From JANXQG01 sp037147235 (lineage in GTDB: Bacteria; Planctomycetota; Planctomycetia; Pirellulales; Thermoguttaceae), in contig JBAWVO010000335.1 in NCBI GenBank assembly GCA_037147235.1, forward strand, positions 1 through 6,786: DNA of 6,786 nt. Reading direction: 5' to 3'. The translations under genes were made by a program, and so were the position numbers. Positions 1 to 5,055 of this stretch are shown one piece after another. How positions within the stretch are numbered: the first letter of the stretch is position 1; every line of letters begins with the position of its first letter. The notes under the pieces are model-generated. The model worked only from the letters and a program-made list of their open reading frames with translations, ran no database searches and was not told where the DNA came from.

Positions 1-114
1 AGGTTGGATTGTCCAACTGATCTACATCAGCTTATCTTGGCACACTCATGTTTTCTACCTTGCTGTTGGATTCATTCGTGTCACACGTCAATTCTTCAGG
101 GGTATAACTTCTCC
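1..114. other. Non-coding left edge with two small hairpins
   Basis: This stretch lies downstream of the nucleoside hydrolase, which reads leftward. It holds two small perfect inverted repeats: a 6-bp stem with a 3-base loop (3-8 with 12-17) and a 5-bp stem with a 4-base loop (17-21 with 26-30). They share base 17, so both cannot form fully at once. An 11-base palindrome lies at 77-87. None is followed by a T-run on the minus strand inside the window, so calling them a terminator would be a guess. I see no gene here. Confidence 0.4.
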
Positions 115-1074
115 CTACCCCTCGCTCTCTTCCCTTCCCGCCGCGCTGTGCAGCCCGCGGATGATTTTCTCAATCACCTTCTCCTTCTCCAAATCCATGG
201 CCACTTCCATATTGTACTGCCGGGAAGGAATCCGGCGGCGGTCAAAAACAGTCATCCCGGTCGTCAGTTCGCCCATCGTCTCGACGTCGCCCGCCATCTC
301 CTGGGCCATGAACAATTCGGGATACAAAACGGCCATTAGCGTGATTGTGTCATGGACGTGAATCCCCTCAATGCCAAATCGCTGTCGATAGCCGCGAAAG
401 GCCGAAGGCAGGATCTTCCGCAACAAGGCACCTACACGAGTGGACTCGTCAGGAAGCTGATTGAACAAGTCATAGCTCAACGTGATGCGATTCGTTACGT
501 CCAACGGAATCAGCGTCTTCGTGGAGGCGGAGCGAAAGACGGCCTGGGCGGCGAGTGGATCACAATAGATATTAAACTCGGCCGCCGCAGTGTAGTTGCC
601 CGATACGGCCACGGCTCCGCCAGCCATCACCACTCGACCCACCAGCGAGGGGAGTTCGGGGTCGCGCAGGAATGCTCGGGCGATGTTTGTCAGCGGTCCC
701 AAAGCGACGATCGTGATCGCATCGGGGGCAGCACGAACCTGGTCGCAGATCACTTTCTCGGCCGGCAACATATGCTGTCGCTCGGCCACAGGTAGATCGG
801 CACCGCCGAGCCCGTCAGGCCCATAGAGACCGCGCCCTTCGGCCGGCCGGCCGCTGTCTGCCTCAGATTCCGATGCGGCCCCCATTCGTGGTAGCCGCGG
901 AGGATCGAGCCCTTCGACAATCGCCTGCATGTTTCGCGTGGACTGAGCCGGCGAACAATTGCCGCCGACCGCCGTCACCGCCACCACATCCAGCCCTGGG
1001 TGAAACAGGGCAAAACTCAAAGCCAAAGCGTCATCCACGCCCGGATCCACGTCGAGGATCACTTTCCTTGCCAT
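115..1074 (-). CDS. Inosine-uridine preferring nucleoside hydrolase family protein
   Basis: Predicted 319-residue cytoplasmic N-ribohydrolase that splits a nucleoside into base and ribose for salvage. The family signature DVDPGVDDALAL is at residues 8-19, giving the calcium-binding aspartates D10, D14 and D15. Other active-site positions also match the Crithidia fasciculata enzyme numbering: N160, E166 and N168 in a GN-YTAAAEFN stretch, and H241-D242 in IHVHDTITL. The GPLTN loop (126-130) and the MAGGAV segment (150-155) are also typical. Length is normal for the family (about 310-330). No signal peptide is seen. The ATG at 1074 is the first possible start: upstream in frame there is no ATG, GTG or TTG before a stop at 1108-1110. 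No clear Shine-Dalgarno site precedes it. Substrate preference (inosine, uridine or other) cannot be read from sequence, so I give no rih/iunH symbol. It lies 185 bases downstream of lexA on the same strand and may have its own promoter. Confidence 0.93.
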   Translation of the reverse strand: MARKVILDVDPGVDDALALSFALFHPGLDVVAVTAVGGNCSPAQSTRNMQAIVEGLDPPRLPRMGAASESEADSGRPAEGRGLYGPDGLGGADLPVAERQHMLPAEKVICDQVRAAPDAITIVALGPLTNIARAFLRDPELPSLVGRVVMAGGAVAVSGNYTAAAEFNIYCDPLAAQAVFRSASTKTLIPLDVTNRITLSYDLFNQLPDESTRVGALLRKILPSAFRGYRQRFGIEGIHVHDTITLMAVLYPELFMAQEMAGDVETMGELTTGMTVFDRRRIPSRQYNMEVAMDLEKEKVIEKIIRGLHSAAGREESEG

Positions 1075-1173
1075 CTTCGTACCCCGAGGGGCCCCTTGGT
1101 CACGCCGTCATCCAGTCGAGCATCCCCCTGCTGATGAAAAGGAGAAATCTCCATCTTCTAGGATGTTGATACC

Positions 1174-1201
1174 ATTCTATCCCCCGAAACGGCGATAGCA
1201 A
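1174..1201 (-). promoter_or_regulatory. Candidate sigma-70-type promoter for the nucleoside hydrolase
   Basis: On the minus strand, TTGCTA (1201-1196) and TAGAAT (1179-1174) are separated by 16 bases, matching the -35 and -10 consensus at 4/6 and 5/6 positions. Transcription would start near 1167, leaving a leader of roughly 90 bases before the ATG at 1074. The leader contains a 10-base perfect palindrome (AGGGGCCCCT, 1087-1096) close to the start codon. The call rests on consensus match alone. Confidence 0.4.
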
Positions 1202-1259
1202 GAGCCTACAGCTTCCGTCGCTCCGCCTTGGAGATCCACACAAACGCTGAACGGCCTAA

Positions 1260-1868
1260 CTACTCGACCTTCCGCACCACGCCCACAACGACGCCCAAAA
1301 CCTTTGCATCGCGAACGTAGATTGGCTTCATAGTCGAATTGGCAGGCTCCAAGCGAATGCGGTTTTTTTCAGGGAACCATCGCTTGAGTGTTGCCTCGCC
1401 TTCGCCGGTAATGGCAACGACAATCTGACCCTTTCGTGCGGTCTGCTGGCGGCGAACAACCACGTAGTCGCCATCGGCAATCTGGTCCTCGATCATCGAT
1501 TCACCATGAACCTCCAGCACAAAGAGATCCTTGTCGGCCGGATCGAAGAGCGTTTCAAAATCGACTCGCTCTTCCTGTTCGACCGCCTCGTGGAGTACGC
1601 CGGCGGCAATCTGCCCGTAGAGTGGCAAACTACGATCCCCAATCGGTTCGGCCGCCAACTGGATTGCACGCGACATGTGCGGTTCGCGGGTGATGAGCCC
1701 CTTCTTCACCAGGGCCTTCAAGTGGCACATCACCCCGTTGGGTGAGCTGATGCCGAAATTCCCCCCAATCTCCCGCACGGTCGGGCCGTAGCCGCGGGTG
1801 CGGATTTTATCGCGAAGGAATTCATAGATGGCGAGTTGTTTTTCGGTAAGACTATCGAACGGTTGCAT
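1260..1868 (-). CDS. lexA: LexA repressor, SOS regulator and self-cleaving protease
   Basis: A 202-residue protein, the same length as E. coli LexA. It represses DNA-damage genes and is inactivated by RecA-stimulated self-cleavage. The N-terminal winged helix-turn-helix spans about residues 1-71, with the recognition helix around SPNGVMCHLKAL (42-53). The cleavage bond is A89-G90 within GQIAAGV. The peptidase S24 domain follows, with catalytic Ser124 in HGESM and Lys162 in ATLKRW. All residues needed for autocleavage are present. I chose the ATG at 1868 because GAGG lies 5 bases upstream, the protein then begins like other LexA proteins (MQPFDSLTEKQ), and the longer in-frame reading from a TTG at 1931 would start inside the -10 box. 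Its own promoter and a candidate operator lie at 1931-1960. No convincing terminator follows, so some read-through into the nucleoside hydrolase is possible. Confidence 0.97.
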   Translation of the reverse strand: MQPFDSLTEKQLAIYEFLRDKIRTRGYGPTVREIGGNFGISSPNGVMCHLKALVKKGLITREPHMSRAIQLAAEPIGDRSLPLYGQIAAGVLHEAVEQEERVDFETLFDPADKDLFVLEVHGESMIEDQIADGDYVVVRRQQTARKGQIVVAITGEGEATLKRWFPEKNRIRLEPANSTMKPIYVRDAKVLGVVVGVVRKVE

Positions 1869-1930
1869 GATAACCTCAAATCCCTTGTTTTTTGCCAAGT
1901 GAGGGGCCACAACGGGCCCTCTCATAGACA

Positions 1931-1960
1931 ATCGTACAATATACGCGCGTTCATTGTCAA
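1931..1960 (-). promoter_or_regulatory. lexA promoter
   Basis: On the minus strand a perfect TTGACA (-35, 1960-1955) is followed after 18 bases by TACGAT (-10, 1936-1931, 4/6). Transcription would start near 1924, giving a leader of about 56 bases that includes the GAGG ribosome binding site. The promoter overlaps the candidate LexA operator. Confidence 0.6.
1936..1957. promoter_or_regulatory. Candidate LexA operator (SOS box) in the lexA promoter
   Basis: A 22-bp imperfect palindrome of the form ACAAT-N12-ATTGT, with 9 of 11 pairs matching, lies almost wholly inside the spacer between the -35 and -10 boxes. On the minus strand its centre reads GAAC-GCGC-GTAT, which resembles the Gram-positive/Cheo-type SOS box (GAAC-N4-GTTC): the left half-site is perfect and the right is degenerate. 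LexA usually represses its own gene, and a site here would block RNA polymerase. Assigning it to LexA is inference from position and symmetry. Confidence 0.5.
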
Positions 1961-1975
1961 GAGGGTGCGAAGATG

Positions 1976-2017
1976 AAAAAACAAGGTCATGCTGTCAATT
2001 GGCCGGAAAATTCAGCA
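1976..2017 (-). terminator. Possible intrinsic terminator after the ThuA-like gene
   Basis: Read on the minus strand, TGCTG-AATT (2017-2009) can pair with AATT-CAGCA (2000-1990), leaving two bulged bases and an 8-base loop. Six T residues follow (1981-1976), but only after 8 unpaired bases, which is further than in a classic terminator. It lies about 30 bases past the ThuA stop and just upstream of the lexA promoter, so it would separate the two units. Moderate to low confidence because of the bulge and spacing. Confidence 0.35.
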
Positions 2018-2046
2018 AGTACGCTACGATCTACTAATCCCTATCC

Positions 2047-2826
2047 CTACTTCCTGGCGGCCCATTGAATGCCTCGGGCAAGAATTTCAGGGTAGGCGGG
2101 GTTCTTCCACGCCTGTGAATCGTGGCCCAGTTGGAAGTAGAACACCCGGCTCTTGCCATACTCGTGTACCCAGGCGATGTTCGGATCGTTCTTCGGATGA
2201 TTCGTGGTCAAAAGGACGCGAATGTCCGGGGCGAAGTAACCGTGGTTGTACGCCTCATCGTGGATGGCGAAGTCGGTCAGGCCGCGGGTGATCGGATGCT
2301 CTCGGTCGGCCACCGCAATCTTCATGTCCAGCCCCTCCTCATAACCGGACGGCCCGAACTTCTTTTTGCCTTCCTGAAAGACACCGAAGCAATACTTGCC
2401 GCCGATGATCTTGGCGTACTCGCCCCATTGACGGTGAGCACCCAGGTTATGATGCAGAGCCACCAGCCCAATTCCGCGATGTAGCAACTCGACGAACGCC
2501 TTTTCTTGGTTCGGCGCGAGGTCGGCGACCATGTCGTAACGAACGATCACGTCGTAGTCCTTCTCCAAGCCCGGTTTGAGCAAACCGGCCGACTGGGGAA
2601 ACCTAGCCTTGGTGGTTTGCACGTCGCCCAGCGCGTCGAACATCGCAAAGAACGGTTTTTCCTCGAAGCCGTGCCCCCCATAAGTCAGCAGCACGCGAAT
2701 CTTCTTCGTCGCCGGCTGCTCGGCCCAGGCTTCTCCTCTAAGACCAAGTCCAATTGCAACGAGACAAAAAGTGACCAAGTGGGATTTCACGGCGAGACTC
2801 CAGAGAAATTGAAGGGGCTGTTTCAT
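2047..2826 (-). CDS. Secreted ThuA-like domain protein
   Basis: A 259-residue protein made of a Sec signal peptide and one ThuA-like domain (class I glutamine-amidotransferase-like fold). The signal peptide has a hydrophobic core at about 16-29 and a likely cleavage after AWA (residue 35). The domain covers about 43-257. Features resembling the family include GGHGFEEKPFF (50-60), the GLVALHHNLG stretch (120-129), HPITRGLTDFAIHDEAY (177-193), and the C-terminal VFYFQLGHDSQAW and ILARGIQWAA segments (228-240, 248-257). The family is named after ThuA, involved in trehalose utilisation in rhizobia. Exported forms are common in planctomycetes, usually without known function, and are often linked to carbohydrate use. 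I do not assign a substrate. The start is fixed by the signal peptide, although no Shine-Dalgarno site precedes it. It is transcribed away from the porin and toward lexA, and appears to be a single-gene unit. Confidence 0.9.
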   Translation of the reverse strand: MKQPLQFLWSLAVKSHLVTFCLVAIGLGLRGEAWAEQPATKKIRVLLTYGGHGFEEKPFFAMFDALGDVQTTKARFPQSAGLLKPGLEKDYDVIVRYDMVADLAPNQEKAFVELLHRGIGLVALHHNLGAHRQWGEYAKIIGGKYCFGVFQEGKKKFGPSGYEEGLDMKIAVADREHPITRGLTDFAIHDEAYNHGYFAPDIRVLLTTNHPKNDPNIAWVHEYGKSRVFYFQLGHDSQAWKNPAYPEILARGIQWAARK

Positions 2827-2848
2827 ATCAGGTTAGCCCAGATTATCC

Positions 2849-2877
2849 ATCATACTCTCGCAAAAACACCCCTGCAA
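2849..2877 (-). promoter_or_regulatory. Candidate promoter of the ThuA-like gene
   Basis: On the minus strand, TTGCAG (2877-2872) and TATGAT (2854-2849) are 17 bases apart. The -10 matches 5/6, the -35 only 3/6. A second -10-like GATAAT sits at 2847-2842. Transcription would begin within about 20 bases of the ATG at 2826, a very short leader consistent with the lack of a ribosome binding site. The palindromic repeat begins 19 bases upstream of the -35. Confidence 0.35.
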
Positions 2878-2895
2878 GCGGTTTGTCGATTTAAT

Positions 2896-3016
2896 CTATA
2901 CTGTCCGCGGTTGAGATTGTCCCAATCCATACCAGCCCGAAGCGCAAGCGAGGCAACGACTTAGCAACCTCGCTCGCGCTTCGGGTTAGTGTCAGTCTCA
3001 ACCGCGAGCAGTATAG
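2896..3016. repeat. 121-bp nested inverted repeat, MITE- or REP-like
   Basis: The outer arms 2896-2916 and 2996-3016 pair at 19 of 21 positions plus one G-T, and the ends are perfect 8-base inverted repeats (CTATACTG / CAGTATAG). The inner arms 2936-2953 and 2968-2985 pair at 17 of 18 positions around a 14-base loop. An unpaired stretch separates the two stems on the left side. No target-site duplication is evident. No transposase is encoded, so if mobile it would depend on one elsewhere. The inner arm (CCCGAAGCGCAAGCGAGG) resembles an intergenic repeat I recall from planctomycete genomes; this was not searched. It lies between divergent genes, so a terminator role is not expected. Confidence 0.75.
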
Positions 3017-3025
3017 TTCGGCGAG

Positions 3026-3111
3026 GGTCTCCTGACCCCGCCGAAATGACCGACCGAAGGTCTCCCGGTAATTGGAGACCTTCGGTCGGCGGCGTGGCTC
3101 GGTCAGAGACC
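3026..3111. repeat. 86-bp nested inverted repeat next to the first
   Basis: The core is a perfect 16-bp stem (3050-3065 with 3074-3089) around an 8-base loop. After a 6-base bulge a second 5-bp stem forms (3039-3043 with 3090-3094), and then an 11-bp outer stem with one bulged base (3026-3037 with 3101-3111). Three more pairs (3020-3022 with 3113-3115) may extend it. The sequence is unrelated to the neighbouring palindrome, from which only 9 bases separate it. It has no coding capacity. I read it as a second non-autonomous repeat or a strong structured element upstream of the porin. Confidence 0.7.
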
Positions 3112-3458
3112 GGCCACAACAAGGCGATTTAATTGAAACACCGACCAGATCTGACCTCTTGGCGGGCTGGATTGTTAAGCGTAGGTTAGGGATTGGCAAG
3201 AAAACAATGCCTAACATTCGGTCTAAACAGCAAGGCTTATCATTTTTGACGCGGTTTGCTAGGTTCGGCACTGATTTATGGCTTTTTCGGTTCAATCCGA
3301 GTTTTCCGCGATCCCGATTACTATCAGTGGTGACAGAGGTGAGTTTTACGCGGGGCGAACGAAGACTGTGCCAACAAGGTACTCCGTCCGCCGCAAGGCT
3401 TACACAAACTCGCTCTGTCAAAACATCCACTTCCCTTTTTATGAAAAGGTCGCGAACT
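3112..3458 (+). other. Long non-coding leader upstream of the porin
   Basis: About 350 bases with no gene I can support. The porin frame stays open through it back to 3072, but the translation there shows no domain and the signal peptide begins only at 3459. I could not find a convincing sigma-70 promoter; TTGACG near 3247 and TACTAT near 3330 are isolated partial matches. A 10-base direct repeat (GCAAGGCTTA) occurs at 3230-3239 and 3393-3402. The stretch probably holds the porin promoter and untranslated leader. Confidence 0.4.
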
Positions 3459-4925
3459 ATGAAAACACTACGGTGGGCAATCGCATCGTCGCTTGTCGGC
3501 GCATTGTTCGCCGGAACGGCCATGGCACAAGTGACCATGTCGTCTCCGGTATTGCAGCCTAGCTCGATTCAACAGATGGCATTCCAGTCGGACGATTCCG
3601 TTGGTTATGCCGTAGCCGATTCAGCTCCGGCGGGAGCAGCGGTCGCCCTGGCCTCGCCCAGTAACCAGCCGTCGGTTGCGGCCAAGGTCGAAGTGAAGCC
3701 GGCTGCGGAAGCTTTTAGACAATCGTGTGACACGCAGTGCGAATCGCAGTGCGGCAAGCCGGCGGAGGAAGGCCAGTACAAGCTTTTCCACGGTCCCCGG
3801 ATGGATTGTAATCACCTTGATATCCGCGGCTTCTTTGATGTTGGCTGGACCGGTAACCCGGCCTACCCCGTGAACCGCCTCAACGGCCCCGTCGGCTACA
3901 ATGATCGTTCCAACGAGGTCGACTTGAATCAGTTCTACCTGATCGCCGAACGTATTGCCAAGGTTGAAGGCGATTGCGGCGTGGACTTCGGCTACCGCAC
4001 TGATGTGATGTACGGCACCGATCGCCGTTTCGTGCAAGCGGCTAAGGGCACGAATTGGGATAGCAACTTTAATAATGGCAACCGCTTCTACGGTCTGGCC
4101 GCACCCCAGGCGTACGGCGATTTGGCCATTAACAAGCTGCTACTCCGTGGCGGCCACTTCTATGCTCCCTGCGGCTTTGAAGTTCCCAACGCCGACGGCA
4201 ACTTTTTCTACTCGCACACCTACGGATTCTTGTACGGCATGCCGACGACGCTGACCGGTGGCTATGCAACCTATAAGGTCAACGACAAGTTGTCGGTCAA
4301 TGCAGGCTTGGATACGGGTTGGAACGAGTTTGAATCGCTCAACGGCAAAGTCAACGCCATGCTCGGTTTCAACTGGACCAGCGAAGGCGGCAAAATCAAC
4401 GTGACCTCTGAGGGCTTCATCGGCAACACCCAGGCTCCCGGCATTACCAGCGACCGCGCCACGTTCGTTACGGACATTAACGTCAAGCTGGGTTGCAAGT
4501 GGCGCTATGTTTTGGAAAACACCCTGGGCCATGACACCAACACTTCCAGCACGAATAACCAAACAGTCGGTGGTATTGGCTTTGTTCCGGTCGAGGGCAC
4601 GGGTCCGTCCTCGTGGTTCGGTTTGACCAACTACCTGCTTTACGACATCAACGATTGCTGGGGGTTCGGCGTTCGCTACGAGTACTTTGAAGACCTCGAT
4701 GGTGCCGCCGTGGCCCCAGTCGATACGGGTGTCCGTGAACCGGGCACCAAGTGGAACGATGTGACGATCGGTCTGAACTGGAAGCCCAACAAGAACGTCA
4801 CCGTTCGCAGCGAAGTGCGCTGGGACTGGGCCGCCAACTCGTCCGCAACAGGCTTCAAGCCCTTTGACGACGGCCAGAAGAACAGCCAGTGCCTATGGGG
4901 CAACGACGTCGTGATCCGCTTCTAA
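3459..4925 (+). CDS. Outer-membrane beta-barrel protein (BBP2/OmpL-like porin)
   Basis: A 488-residue protein with a signal peptide (positive start, hydrophobic core 7-19, likely cleavage after AMA at 23), a low-complexity Ala/Ser/Pro-rich region (about 25-85), a cysteine cluster C90-X3-C94-X3-C98, and a long beta-barrel domain from about 120 to the end. Stretches such as NEVDLNQFYL (152-161), YGLAAPQAYGDLAINKL (211-227) and GNFFYSHTYGFLYG (247-260) resemble the putative beta-barrel porin-2 family common in planctomycetes. Alternating aromatic and polar residues continue to a terminal Phe (DVVIRF), the usual outer-membrane assembly signal. It is probably a channel or structural protein of the outer membrane; what it carries is unknown. 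I chose the ATG at 3459 because AAAGG lies 9 bases upstream; the in-frame ATG at 3441 has no such site but would add only six residues. Nine cysteines are unusual for a porin. It appears to be transcribed alone. Confidence 0.9.
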   Translation: MKTLRWAIASSLVGALFAGTAMAQVTMSSPVLQPSSIQQMAFQSDDSVGYAVADSAPAGAAVALASPSNQPSVAAKVEVKPAAEAFRQSCDTQCESQCGKPAEEGQYKLFHGPRMDCNHLDIRGFFDVGWTGNPAYPVNRLNGPVGYNDRSNEVDLNQFYLIAERIAKVEGDCGVDFGYRTDVMYGTDRRFVQAAKGTNWDSNFNNGNRFYGLAAPQAYGDLAINKLLLRGGHFYAPCGFEVPNADGNFFYSHTYGFLYGMPTTLTGGYATYKVNDKLSVNAGLDTGWNEFESLNGKVNAMLGFNWTSEGGKINVTSEGFIGNTQAPGITSDRATFVTDINVKLGCKWRYVLENTLGHDTNTSSTNNQTVGGIGFVPVEGTGPSSWFGLTNYLLYDINDCWGFGVRYEYFEDLDGAAVAPVDTGVREPGTKWNDVTIGLNWKPNKNVTVRSEVRWDWAANSSATGFKPFDDGQKNSQCLWGNDVVIRF

Positions 4926-4970
4926 GCGGTGAGAATCGAATAACCTGCTGACCGCGGCAAGCGGCGGCAG

Positions 4971-4987
4971 CCCAAATGAACTTTGGG
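4971..4987. repeat. Small hairpin in the porin-comM convergent gap
   Basis: A perfect 6-bp stem (CCCAAA with TTTGGG) around a 5-base loop, 45 bases after the porin stop. It precedes the larger hairpin at 4998-5041 and has no T-run of its own. It may add to transcript-end structure; it could also be chance. Confidence 0.3.
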
Positions 4988-4997
4988 GTGAGTGGAC

Positions 4998-5048
4998 GTC
5001 GGCCGTGTTGAGGGGGCAACAATCCCAGCAGCACGGCCGACTCGTTTT
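4998..5048 (+). terminator. Terminator between convergent porin and comM
   Basis: A perfect 10-bp GC-rich stem (4998-5007 with 5032-5041) extends inward by three more pairs (5008-5010 with 5029-5031, one of them G-T) and encloses an 18-base loop. It is followed on the plus strand by TCGTTTT (5042-5048). Position and T-run fit an intrinsic terminator for the porin transcript. The stem would also form in the comM transcript, but no T-run follows on that strand, so its role there is less sure. Confidence 0.6.
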
Positions 5049-5055
5049 CTTGGTC

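Noticed and set aside
1087..1096. Perfect palindrome AGGGGCCCCT before the nucleoside hydrolase start
   Set aside because: Ten self-complementary bases with no loop cannot fold as an RNA hairpin, and one short GC palindrome is weak evidence for an operator.
1100..1123. Minus-strand 7-codon upstream frame (MLDWMTA) in the nucleoside hydrolase leader
   Set aside because: The G-run lies directly against the ATG with no proper spacing, and such a short frame is expected by chance; no attenuator structure accompanies it.
2896..3111. CRISPR array or bidirectional terminator reading of the palindromes
   Set aside because: There are no regularly spaced direct repeats, and the flanking genes point away from the region, so no transcripts need ending there.
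3072..3458. N-terminal extension of the porin frame
   Set aside because: The frame is open only by chance: it begins in the second palindrome, contains no domain, and would bury an obvious signal peptide that begins at 3459.
2891..3538. 215-codon minus-strand open frame across the palindromes and porin leader
   Set aside because: Its translation shows no domain, it runs through both inverted repeats and antisense to the porin signal peptide, and its repeat-derived peptides (RSASE, PRLRFGL) are typical of spurious calls.
3621..4903. Several minus-strand open frames of 75-140 codons antisense to the porin
   Set aside because: These are codon-bias shadows of a well-supported gene; none has a recognisable domain or start signal.
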